DNA of 64,000 bases from Dawidia cretensis. Lineage in GTDB: Bacteria; Bacteroidota; Bacteroidia; Cytophagales; Cyclobacteriaceae. The translations under genes and the position numbers were made by a program. The notes beneath the pieces were generated by a model that was not told the DNA's origin, made no database searches, and saw only the letters and a list, made by a program, of their open reading frames with translations. Within the stretch, counting starts at the first letter, position 1, and each line of letters starts with the position of its first letter. Shown here one piece after another: positions 9,978 to 18,449 of the stretch. Location of the stretch: NCBI RefSeq assembly GCF_018598175.1, contig NZ_JAHESE010000001.1, forward strand, positions 186,001 through 250,000, given 5' to 3'.

Positions 9978-10013
9978 GAAACCTGCCCGGCCAAACGCCT
10001 AAAGCAGGTTTCT
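9978..10013 (-). repeat. 10-bp inverted repeat in the atpE-atpF spacer
   Basis: On the minus strand AGAAACCTGC and GCAGGTTTCT form a perfect 10-bp stem around a 16-nt loop, starting 7 bp after the atpE stop and followed by TTATGTT. It may stabilise the atpE end of the mRNA or partly terminate transcription, which would favour the many c subunits over b. This role is inferred from position. Confidence 0.6.
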
Positions 10014-10020
10014 AAAGCTT

Positions 10021-10278
<258 letters not shown>

Positions 10279-10340
10279 TTAAATTGTGTGTATTAAAGCC
10301 CGGCGCCGTGTTACCGAAACCGGGATATCTTAATGCTTCA

Positions 10341-11411
10341 TTAGTGATGATCGTCATGTTCATGTACCGCGGTCGCCTGACCTATGTACAGCGACGAGAA
10401 CAGCGTAAAAACATAGGCCTGAATACCGGCCACCAATATCTCGATCAGGTTGATGAACAATGCCACCAGGCTCGACGCGATACCGACCGAATAGCTTTGG
10501 AAGATGAATGTCAGGGCTATCAAGCTTAGGATCACAATGTGGCCTGCCGTGATCGCCACGAAAAGACGTACGGTCAGTGAAATGGGCTTGGTGAAGATGC
10601 CGATGATTTCCACGGGCAGGATGACGATGCGCAGCGGCAGCGGCACACCCGGCGTCCAGAAAATGTGCGACCAGTACGAGCGGTTTCCATTCACGTTTGT
10701 AATGATGAAGGTCAGCACGGCCAGCACCAACGTCACGGCAATGTTGCCGGTCATGTTGCTTGCACCAGGCAGCAGGCCCAGAATGTTGCCGAACAGGATA
10801 AAGAAGAACAGGTTCAGCAAATACGGGAAGTACTTTTCGTAATGGGGGCCGATATTGGGCTTCACGATTTCATCGCGTACAAACAAAATGACGGGTTCGA
10901 AGAACGATTGAATCCCGCTGGGGGCTTTGCCCGTATTCTTTTTGTAGCCTTTTGCCACTGCCGTAAATACCAGGATGAGTACAATGGCATTGATAAAGAG
11001 CATGGCTACGTTTTTCGTAATGGAGAGGTCCAATGTGCTGGAGCCGTTTGCCAGCACTACTTTATGGTGCTCGAGCTTGTAGCCGTTGTAACCTTCCGGC
11101 TTCAGGTTGTGATGCTCGTCATAGAAATTGCTGGACGAGAAAGCCTCTATGCCGCGTTCAGAAGAATAAACAATAACGGGAAGAAACAGGGTGCCGTTAT
11201 GGCCGCTCCAAAAATGCCAGCTGTGATCGTCTACTACGTGGTGGATGATCACCTCGCTTGCGTTGAACTCTTCCTTTTGCGGTTTTTCGCCGTTCTCGTA
11301 TTCGTCTGCTTCCTGTGTGTGTTCATGTTGCGCACCGGCAACCGAAAAAAACACGACTAACAGTAAACCAAGGATCGAAATTCTTCGGAAAGTGCTAGAG
11401 AAAACGCTCAT
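10341..11411 (-). CDS. atpB: ATP synthase F0 a subunit, long Bacteroidota form
   Basis: A 356-residue a subunit, the stator half of the proton channel. The essential Arg lies in SLTVRLFVAITAGH near residues 280-295, and several membrane helices follow the family order. The N-terminus carries a signal-like segment (about residues 1-27, ending VAGAQ) and a hydrophilic region of about 100 residues absent from the E. coli protein. Both ends are His/acid-rich (QHEHTQEADEYE at the mature N-terminus, HEHDDHH at the C-terminus). The long form is usual in Bacteroidota; the extra region has no known role. Confidence 0.96.
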   Translation of the reverse strand: MSVFSSTFRRISILGLLLVVFFSVAGAQHEHTQEADEYENGEKPQKEEFNASEVIIHHVVDDHSWHFWSGHNGTLFLPVIVYSSERGIEAFSSSNFYDEHHNLKPEGYNGYKLEHHKVVLANGSSTLDLSITKNVAMLFINAIVLILVFTAVAKGYKKNTGKAPSGIQSFFEPVILFVRDEIVKPNIGPHYEKYFPYLLNLFFFILFGNILGLLPGASNMTGNIAVTLVLAVLTFIITNVNGNRSYWSHIFWTPGVPLPLRIVILPVEIIGIFTKPISLTVRLFVAITAGHIVILSLIALTFIFQSYSVGIASSLVALFINLIEILVAGIQAYVFTLFSSLYIGQATAVHEHDDHH

Positions 11412-11512
11412 TTGGGCTTATTTCGGAGGCTTTTTAATTCCGACCGCAAAGGTATTAAATCTCCTCCCACAAAAAAATGTTTTGGAAAATTTTGGGCTTT
11501 TAGTAATGGTGG

Positions 11513-11875
11513 TCAAAACCGCGAAATGCGACGATAGAGGAAGGATATTTCCAGGACGGTGAAAATGGCATAAACCGTCATAAAAAAGACCACATTGGCG
11601 GTGGCGCCGGCTTTGTCCTGTAGTACCACAAACACATTGTAGACGCCGTATGTCAGCAATTTCACCGTCATGGTGAGCAGATAGAGCTGGACAAAGTATT
11701 CCGACTTATCGGCCTTGTAAAGATAGCGGTAAATCAATGCGGTGCTGAACGCCAACAGGATGAGCGTTTGGTAAAAGAATGAAGGTAACGGAAGCCATTG
11801 CCGCTGCCAGGCGAGCAGGGTCGCACCGGCGATCGCCGCGGCGGTAATTAATAATACAAGGACGAAACGTGTCAA
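11513..11875 (-). CDS. AtpI-like small membrane protein of the ATP synthase operon
   Basis: A 120-residue protein with four predicted membrane helices (about residues 4-22, 33-50, 62-82, 92-112). It occupies the usual place of AtpI, between atpZ and atpB, and its start overlaps the atpZ stop by 4 bp. AtpI helps assemble the c ring in some bacteria. Sequence similarity to AtpI is not obvious, so the call rests on position, size and topology. Confidence 0.65.
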   Translation of the reverse strand: MTRFVLVLLITAAAIAGATLLAWQRQWLPLPSFFYQTLILLAFSTALIYRYLYKADKSEYFVQLYLLTMTVKLLTYGVYNVFVVLQDKAGATANVVFFMTVYAIFTVLEISFLYRRISRF

Positions 11876-12108
11876 GAGTTGTCGCGTTTTATCGACCGGT
11901 ACACCTGGAACATCATTCCACCGAAAGCCAGAAAACCGAAAAGAAGCATGAACGCGGGAAAAGTGAGAGCCAGGTACTGATCAAGCTTATAGCCCAGCCA
12001 TCCAAGCACGCCAATAGCGCCAAACAATTGGATCGCCAGGCCGCTGTATTTCAGGTAAGTGTTAGACGGTTTTGATTTCTGGTTGGGTGATGGATCGGGT
12101 GACTCCAT
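11872..12108 (-). CDS. AtpZ/AtpI family protein
   Basis: A 78-residue protein with a short polar N-terminus and two membrane helices (about residues 22-42 and 48-68). The family pattern GWLGYKLDQYL between the helices marks it as AtpZ-like. AtpZ has been linked to ion uptake and ATP synthase assembly. Its first 47 bp overlap the end of the bactofilin gene in another frame, which ties expression of the scaffold protein to the ATP synthase operon. Confidence 0.85.
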   Translation of the reverse strand: MESPDPSPNQKSKPSNTYLKYSGLAIQLFGAIGVLGWLGYKLDQYLALTFPAFMLLFGFLAFGGMMFQVYRSIKRDNS

Positions 12109-12502
12109 TATTGTTCTCAGCTCCTATTTTAATGTCCTTTATTGCAGCGCCCATCTTGCAGGAGCCATTAAATACGGCGCCGGGCTCTACGACCATTTTG
12201 CCAGTGATAATGTCACCGTTGATGATGGCTGTGGCTTTCAACACCAACAGCTCGGCAATTTCGATTTTTCCTTTTACTTCACCCTCAATATCAGCGTTTT
12301 GGGCGATGATATTGCCTTGTACGTGCGACTGATGGCCCAGAGCCACCTTGGACTTCGACTTGATATTGCCAGTAACTTTGCCTTCAATCCGAATATTGCC
12401 GTATGTTTCGATGTTTCCCTCCAGGTAAGTGCCTTTCCCGATGGTGTTGCTTGAGTTGCTGATCTCATCGGCAGCGCGTTTTTGTTCTTTTGAAGTTAGC
12501 AT
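12062..12502 (-). CDS. Bactofilin family (polymer-forming) cytoskeletal protein
   Basis: A 146-residue protein. The core, about residues 25-125, has the repeating glycine-and-hydrophobic pattern of the bactofilin beta-helix (GTYLEGNIETYGNIRIEGK, VQGNIIAQNADIEGEVKGK). Bactofilins polymerise without nucleotide on the inner face of the membrane and often recruit peptidoglycan enzymes. That fits the M23 peptidase gene 11 bp upstream. The 3' end overlaps atpZ by 47 bp. Confidence 0.93.
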   Translation of the reverse strand: MLTSKEQKRAADEISNSSNTIGKGTYLEGNIETYGNIRIEGKVTGNIKSKSKVALGHQSHVQGNIIAQNADIEGEVKGKIEIAELLVLKATAIINGDIITGKMVVEPGAVFNGSCKMGAAIKDIKIGAENNNGVTRSITQPEIKTV

Positions 12503-12513
12503 GACATTCTGGT

Positions 12514-13383
12514 TTAAAAAGTTACAAATTCTTCCGGGTTCAGGGAGTTCCCATTATACCACAATTCAAAATGCAAATGTGGACCGTTGGTAAGCTCGCC
12601 ACTATTGCCCACGATAGATACGATCTCGCCACCATTGACAAAAGTACCAACTTTTTTCAAAAGTTGGGCATTGTGCTTGTATACAGAGATGAGGTTGCCT
12701 CTGTGTTGCACCATTATTACATAGCCGGAGTCTTGCGTCCAGGATGAAAAGATCACAGTACCCCCCGCGATGCACTTAACCGGCTCGTTGGCTTTCGCCA
12801 CTATATCTACACCGAGGTGTCCTTTGGCTACATCATAGGTGTCGGATATATATCCCGTGAGGGGCGAATAGAAGAAAGTTTCTTGTAACTCACGATATCT
12901 AACGTTGGTCAACGGGGTCACTGATAGGTCGGATTGTTCAAATTCCCGTCGGAATGTCGAATCGATCGATGATGCGCTTAAATTGGCGGCAGTTGGTTTT
13001 GTAAGGGGTTGTGATTCGTTGCGCAGTGCTTCTGCAGGATCTTTAAAATTAGTGGTGTCGCCACTGAGTACACGCTGGAAGTTAGCAATGAATTGGTCTT
13101 TACGGTCGATCTCGAGCGCCAGCGAATCAACCTTTTGTGCCAGCTCAAAGAGCTGCTGGTTTAAGACCATTTGTTCGTGTTTGGGATCGAACCATTTTGC
13201 CAGGATGGTCTTCGACATAAACAGGCTCATGATGAACAGCCCGGTAAATAAAATCACCGAAAAAAGAATAACTTTCGAATAGGTGAATCCCAGGCTGGTT
13301 TTCTCGGCAAAGTTTTCTTCGTTGCGAATAATCAGTTGATACCGGGTCGTAAGCCAGTTCGATAATGTTTTTTTCGGTTTCAT
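12514..13383 (-). CDS. M23 (LytM-type) peptidoglycan endopeptidase, membrane-anchored
   Basis: A 289-residue protein with a cytoplasmic N-terminus, one membrane helix (about residues 38-58, SVILFTGLFIMSLFM), a coiled linker and a C-terminal M23 domain. The zinc motifs are HLGVDI (HxxxD) and GPHLHFELW (HxH), so the active site is complete. It should cleave peptidoglycan cross-links in the periplasm. The pairing with bactofilin directly downstream repeats a known association in which bactofilin positions M23 enzymes. It is the first gene of the run that ends with atpG. Confidence 0.93.
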   Translation of the reverse strand: MKPKKTLSNWLTTRYQLIIRNEENFAEKTSLGFTYSKVILFSVILFTGLFIMSLFMSKTILAKWFDPKHEQMVLNQQLFELAQKVDSLALEIDRKDQFIANFQRVLSGDTTNFKDPAEALRNESQPLTKPTAANLSASSIDSTFRREFEQSDLSVTPLTNVRYRELQETFFYSPLTGYISDTYDVAKGHLGVDIVAKANEPVKCIAGGTVIFSSWTQDSGYVIMVQHRGNLISVYKHNAQLLKKVGTFVNGGEIVSIVGNSGELTNGPHLHFELWYNGNSLNPEEFVTF

Positions 13384-13490
13384 CCGCTATGGAATAGTTT
13401 TTAAGATCGTATGCGCTGGTCTCTGCTAAGGATTGTCAAATTGAACGGCCTCATGCCCTGGGTCACTTCAAAATATTCTACTTTTTTGCA

Positions 13491-13498
13491 CAAAATTA
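13491..13498 (-). promoter_or_regulatory. Possible -7 element for the M23-bactofilin-atp run
   Basis: The minus strand reads TAATTTTG, an exact match to the Bacteroidota -7 consensus TAnnTTTG, about 107 nt before the M23 start. No TTG is seen at the expected -33 distance, so the call is weak. Confidence 0.35.
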
Positions 13499-13535
13499 GA
13501 TATTCCAGCTTATTTAAATATGGAATGTTGGATTT

Positions 13536-16154
13536 TTGCGTTTTACCCTCACAAATAGCAGCGGTTTGAAAAATATTGTCTACTACCTCGTTGTTCTTTT
13601 GACGCTCATGCTGCTGAACGGCTGTTCATCAGAAAGTCACTCCTGGACAAGCAAGGCTTATCATAACACAACCGCGCATTACAACGGTTATTGGTACGCG
13701 CGCGAAGAGCTCGACAAGATCGACAAAGATATTTGGGCCGCCTACGAGGACGACTACAATCGCATCTTGCGGTTGTACCCACCGCTGGATTCGGCACAGG
13801 CAAAAGGCTATGACAAAGAAATACAGGAAACCGTCAAAATGGCTTCCCTCGCCATACAACGGCATCCCAACAGCAAATGGGTAGACGACGCGTATATCCT
13901 CGTGGGGCGCGCGCGCTTTTACAGCCTGGACTGGGGCAACGCTATCCAGACGTATAAATACGTCAATACCAAAGGCAAAGATCTGGACACACGCCACCGC
14001 GCCATCATTCACCTGGTGCGCACCTTTACCGAGCACCAGGAGTTCAACAACGCACAGGCCGCCATCGACTTTGTGCAGAAAATGCCGCTGACCAAAACAA
14101 ACAAAAAACACTTGCTGCTGGAGAAAGCTTACTTCTACCAGATGCAGGGCGACCTGGACAAGATGGTCCGGAACCTGAGTGAAGCCGTACCGTTGTTGAA
14201 GAAGCGTGACAAGCCCGGGAGAATATACTTTATCATTGGGCAAGTCTATCAAAAGCTTGGCTTCGAAGCTGAAGCTTATAATTTTTATAAAAAATGTATT
14301 GCCACCAACCCCGAGTATGAGGTGGATTTTTATGCCCGCCTCTACCTGGCGCAGGTAACAGAAATATCGCGGAGCAAGGACGTGAACGCCGCGCGGAAGT
14401 CGTTTAGGAAGCTGTTGAAAGACGGCAAGAACAAAGACTTCAAAGACAAGATCTACTATGAGATGGGCGTGTTTGAGCTCAAGCAGAAAAACCTGGACGA
14501 AGCCATTGCCGACTTTAACCGGTCTGTGCGTGCTGGTAATAACAAACGAATCGACGGCGAAGCTTATCTGCGTTTGGGTGAGATTTATTATGACACACTC
14601 CGCCAGTACCAACTTTCACAAGCCTACTACGATAGTGCTATTAACTCCCTGCCCAAAGACTACGAAGGGTATGCGCGCATAAAAGCCCGCCAGGAAGTTT
14701 TGAACGAGTTTGTCAAACATCTGAATACCATCAAATGGCAAGACAGCCTGTTGGCCTTAGCCACCATGGACACCGCCGCACTGCGTGCCCAGATCAAGTC
14801 CAATTTTGAAACTAAAAAACGAGAAGAGGAAAAACGTGCCGCCGCTGAGAAGAAACGACGGGGTGGCAATCGCATCGATATTTCGGGCAATTCCAATCCG
14901 ATCTTTGCGAACGAAAATGGCGAAGAGCAGGAAGTCGATTGGTACTTTGGCAACCCCTCGGCTATGGCCATGGGCGAGACTGAGTTTAAACGCGTGTGGG
15001 GTAACGTGCCCCTGGAAGACAACTGGCGGCGGTCGCTTCGTTCTGCTACGGCGAACGATAATGAAGTGGACGAGACCGCGCCCGACGATCCGAATGTACA
15101 ACAGCCCACCAACACAGCTCCGCCGGCCGACCCCGTGGCGGCTGAGTACGATCGCCTGGACCAACAGATCCCCCGCACAGAAGAACAAAAACAAGAGGCC
15201 CTCGCCAAGATCGAAGATGCTTACTTCAAGCTGGGAGACATCTATTACTTCAAGCTGCAAGAGCCTGAGAACGCTGTGACGACATACAACACGCTGCTGA
15301 AACGATTCCCCGAAACCAAGCACGAAGCAGAAGTCCTGTATAAACTTTACCTGATCTACAAAGACAGTGATCCCAGCAAGGCAGAACAATACGCCAGCTT
15401 ATTGTTGAGTAAATACCCCGATTCTACGTTTGCCAAACTGCTGAAAAACCCTAACTACCTGGCGGAGTCGGAGCAAGCCGGTGAAAAGCAAAAGGTACTC
15501 TACAAAGATGCCTACAACCAGTATACCGAAGGTGATTACACTGCCTCCAGGCAAACCATCGATGAAGCGCTGGCACTAGGTCAAACGACGTTTGTGCCCA
15601 ACCTGGAACTATTGCAAGTATTAATTATTGGCAAAACCGAGAACGCTACGCAGTATCAGTACAGCCTGGAAGAATTTATCAAGAAGTATCCGGAGGCAGC
15701 CATTACAGAGTACGCAAAAACGTTGCTGCAGTCGTCGCGCGATTTCCAGACCAAGCAGGAACGACGCATGGGCATACAGTACATCCGCTCGCTGGAAGAG
15801 CCGCACTACTTTATCATGATCTACCGGAAGGATGAGAAGCTAAGCGACGTTGCCTCGGCCGTGTTGGACAAATTCAACCTGGCAAGCTTCAAAGACCTGT
15901 CGCTGAAAACCAGCAATCTTATTTTAAACGACGACTACGCACTGACGATGGTCTCGGAGTTGCCGCGTGTCACCTCTGCCATTGAGTATGCGCAAACATT
16001 TAAAGCCCAGGTTTCAAAGCTCACGGAGCTACAAAACCATAAATTCAATACCTTTGTAATCACAAAAGATAATTTCGATATCTTCTACCGAACTAAAGGT
16101 CTTGATGAGTACATCCAATTCTTCCAAAAAAACTATCCAGCAGAAGCTCAGTAG
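13536..16154 (+). CDS. sprE: T9SS / gliding TPR lipoprotein PorW/SprE
   Basis: An 872-residue outer-membrane lipoprotein rich in tetratricopeptide repeats. The lipobox is LNGC at the end of a hydrophobic signal (Cys about residue 30), and the mature N-terminus contains the family stretch YHNTTAHYNGYWYA. SprE/PorW is needed for type IX secretion and gliding and links the motor to the outer-membrane parts. No in-frame ATG precedes the signal: the start is TTG at 13536, or TTG at 13566, which would give the compact signal MKNIVYYLVVLLTLMLLNGC. A low-complexity charged section lies near residues 420-545. The final 50 bp overlap the PBP gene. Confidence 0.85.
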   Translation: MRFTLTNSSGLKNIVYYLVVLLTLMLLNGCSSESHSWTSKAYHNTTAHYNGYWYAREELDKIDKDIWAAYEDDYNRILRLYPPLDSAQAKGYDKEIQETVKMASLAIQRHPNSKWVDDAYILVGRARFYSLDWGNAIQTYKYVNTKGKDLDTRHRAIIHLVRTFTEHQEFNNAQAAIDFVQKMPLTKTNKKHLLLEKAYFYQMQGDLDKMVRNLSEAVPLLKKRDKPGRIYFIIGQVYQKLGFEAEAYNFYKKCIATNPEYEVDFYARLYLAQVTEISRSKDVNAARKSFRKLLKDGKNKDFKDKIYYEMGVFELKQKNLDEAIADFNRSVRAGNNKRIDGEAYLRLGEIYYDTLRQYQLSQAYYDSAINSLPKDYEGYARIKARQEVLNEFVKHLNTIKWQDSLLALATMDTAALRAQIKSNFETKKREEEKRAAAEKKRRGGNRIDISGNSNPIFANENGEEQEVDWYFGNPSAMAMGETEFKRVWGNVPLEDNWRRSLRSATANDNEVDETAPDDPNVQQPTNTAPPADPVAAEYDRLDQQIPRTEEQKQEALAKIEDAYFKLGDIYYFKLQEPENAVTTYNTLLKRFPETKHEAEVLYKLYLIYKDSDPSKAEQYASLLLSKYPDSTFAKLLKNPNYLAESEQAGEKQKVLYKDAYNQYTEGDYTASRQTIDEALALGQTTFVPNLELLQVLIIGKTENATQYQYSLEEFIKKYPEAAITEYAKTLLQSSRDFQTKQERRMGIQYIRSLEEPHYFIMIYRKDEKLSDVASAVLDKFNLASFKDLSLKTSNLILNDDYALTMVSELPRVTSAIEYAQTFKAQVSKLTELQNHKFNTFVITKDNFDIFYRTKGLDEYIQFFQKNYPAEAQ

Positions 16155-18435
16155 TCTCCTACGCATACAGCAACCCTGGTTTGGGAAAGTAGTAAAAGGT
16201 ATCTGGATCTTATTCCTGTGCATAATCCTGGGATTTCCGCTGTACGTTTTTTCGGTAGGAATCGATCTGTTCGGATTGTTCGGCGGCATGCCCAGCCTGA
16301 AGGCGATCGAGAACCCGGAGAACGACCTTTCTTCGGAAGTGATTTCCGCCGACGACGTCTCGCTGGGACGCTACTTCCGGTTTAACCGAAGCCAGGTAAC
16401 ATACGACCAGCTTTCACCCAATCTTGTCAAGACCCTCATCTACTCGGAAGACCACCGCTTTTACGATCACGCAGGCATGGACTTTTGGGCCTATCCACGG
16501 GTGGTCTGGGGGTTGATGACCTTCAACAGCAAAGGTGGTGGCAGTACCATCACGCAGCAGCTCGCGAAAAACCTGTATACGCTTGACCTCGACGGCCCCC
16601 TGGCCCGACTGGGCAAAATTCCTCGTCGCATTGTCCAAAAAACAAAAGAGTGGATCATCTCCATTCAACTGGAAAAGAACTACACCAAAGAGGAGATCAT
16701 TACGATGTACCTCAACACGATCGAGTTCAGCAGCAACGCCTATGGCATCAAAGTGGCGTGTGAGACATACTTCAATAAGTTACCCAGCGAATTAAACGTA
16801 CAAGAGGCTGCTGTAATGGTGGGCATGTGTCAGAACCCTTCGCTGTTCAACCCGCACCGCTTTCCGAAGAATGCGCTCAACAAACGAAACGAGGTACTCT
16901 ATAAGCTCTACGATCACAAATTCATTTCGCGCGTCACCTACGACTCGGTTCGCGTGCTACCGATCGACCTGAAGTTTGCCGTACAAAACCAGAATCAGGG
17001 ACTCGCTCCTTACTTCCGCAACGTACTGCGCAATGATCTGATCGCCTGGTGTAAAGAACATGGCTATGACCTATGGGAATCAGGTCTCAAGATTTACACG
17101 ACAATCGACAGCCGCATGCAGCGCTATGCGGAGGATGCCATGCTTGAGCACATGGCTAAACTACAGAAACAATTTGACCGCGAGTGGAAACAACGCAGCC
17201 GCAATCCGTGGGTTGACGAAGAGACCGGGCAAGAGATCAAAGGCTTCCTCGACAAAAAGGTCAAACGCACGGAAGCTTATCGCAACCTTGTAGACCGCTA
17301 CGGCGCGGGGTCAGACTCGGTGAACATCATGCTTCGTGTCAAGAAGCCCATGACCGTCTTTACCTATGCCGGCGAACGCGACACACTGTTCAGCACAATG
17401 GACTCGCTGAACTACTACAACCGCTTTCTTCAAACCGGCCTGATGTCAATGGACCCAAAGACCGGCGCCATCAAAGCCTGGGTAGGTGGCGTGTCGCATA
17501 AGTATTTCAAATATGACCACGTACGCCAGGGCGCTCGTCAACCGGGTTCTACCTTCAAACCCTTTGTATATGGCACCGCGATTGAAGCAGGCTACTCACC
17601 TTGCCTGGAGCTGCTCGACATCTCACCGACCATCAAAGTTTCCGGTGGTACCTGGAGCCCATTAAACTCGGATGGCACGCGCGGCAGTGGCGAAAAAATG
17701 ACCATTCGTAAAGCGATGGCGCGTTCGATTAACTCCATCACGGCACAAATGATGGAACGCGTAACACCTCAAAATGTAGTGGACTTTGCTCATCGATTGG
17801 GCATTACCAGTAAGCTGGATGCTGTACCATCATTATGTCTTGGCACCAGCGATGTTACGCTGTATGAAATGGTGGCGGCATATTGCACCTATGTAAACCT
17901 CGGCATTTATACTCAGCCGTATTACATCACGCGCATTGAAGACAAAAATGGCAATGTACTGGAAAACTTCGTTCCCAAAACCCGCCAGGCGATGGACGAA
18001 CGCACAGCCTACAAAATGATCTATATGCTACAAGGTGGTGTGCAAGAATCAGGTGGTACTTCGCTCGGCTTGAGCTATGACCTCCGGACCAACAACGAGG
18101 TCGGCGGTAAGACCGGTACCACCGACAACGCCTCTGACGGTTGGTACATGGGCATTACACATAACCTTGTCACCGGTGCGTGGGTAGGCGGCGACGAGCG
18201 CAGTATTCACTTCCCGTCCTGGAGCTTTGGCCAGGGTGGTAAAACAGCCGCTCCGATTTGGGACAAGTATATGACGCGCGTATACCGTGACAAAGAACTT
18301 GGCTATGGAAAAGGTGTCTTTCGAAGACCGGCCATGGGTCTTGATATAACGCTCGACTGCAGCCAACATAACAGCACTTCTACCGATGCGCAGGATTCAG
18401 AAGACGAGCAAGTCTGGCAGGTTCCGAATAACTAA
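16105..18435 (+). CDS. Class A penicillin-binding protein (PBP1A-type transglycosylase/transpeptidase)
   Basis: A 776-residue bifunctional peptidoglycan synthase with one membrane helix near residues 30-55. The GT51 glycosyltransferase domain shows the catalytic Glu in YSEDHRFYDHAGMD and the motif GGSTITQQLAKN. The transpeptidase domain has the nucleophile motif STFK in RQPGSTFKPF, SIN in ARSINSITA, and KTG in VGGKTGTTDN, so it is complete. The ATG at 16105 is preferred to the TTG just before it. The start lies inside the end of sprE (50-bp overlap), which implies coupled translation. Confidence 0.95.
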   Translation: MSTSNSSKKTIQQKLSSLLRIQQPWFGKVVKGIWILFLCIILGFPLYVFSVGIDLFGLFGGMPSLKAIENPENDLSSEVISADDVSLGRYFRFNRSQVTYDQLSPNLVKTLIYSEDHRFYDHAGMDFWAYPRVVWGLMTFNSKGGGSTITQQLAKNLYTLDLDGPLARLGKIPRRIVQKTKEWIISIQLEKNYTKEEIITMYLNTIEFSSNAYGIKVACETYFNKLPSELNVQEAAVMVGMCQNPSLFNPHRFPKNALNKRNEVLYKLYDHKFISRVTYDSVRVLPIDLKFAVQNQNQGLAPYFRNVLRNDLIAWCKEHGYDLWESGLKIYTTIDSRMQRYAEDAMLEHMAKLQKQFDREWKQRSRNPWVDEETGQEIKGFLDKKVKRTEAYRNLVDRYGAGSDSVNIMLRVKKPMTVFTYAGERDTLFSTMDSLNYYNRFLQTGLMSMDPKTGAIKAWVGGVSHKYFKYDHVRQGARQPGSTFKPFVYGTAIEAGYSPCLELLDISPTIKVSGGTWSPLNSDGTRGSGEKMTIRKAMARSINSITAQMMERVTPQNVVDFAHRLGITSKLDAVPSLCLGTSDVTLYEMVAAYCTYVNLGIYTQPYYITRIEDKNGNVLENFVPKTRQAMDERTAYKMIYMLQGGVQESGGTSLGLSYDLRTNNEVGGKTGTTDNASDGWYMGITHNLVTGAWVGGDERSIHFPSWSFGQGGKTAAPIWDKYMTRVYRDKELGYGKGVFRRPAMGLDITLDCSQHNSTSTDAQDSEDEQVWQVPNN

Positions 18436-18449
18436 TTGGCAGACATTCT

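Noticed and set aside
13629-14612. 327-codon open frame on the minus strand, antisense to sprE
   Set aside because: It lies wholly within a well-supported TPR lipoprotein gene, has no start context or family resemblance, and its composition is that of a frame shadow.
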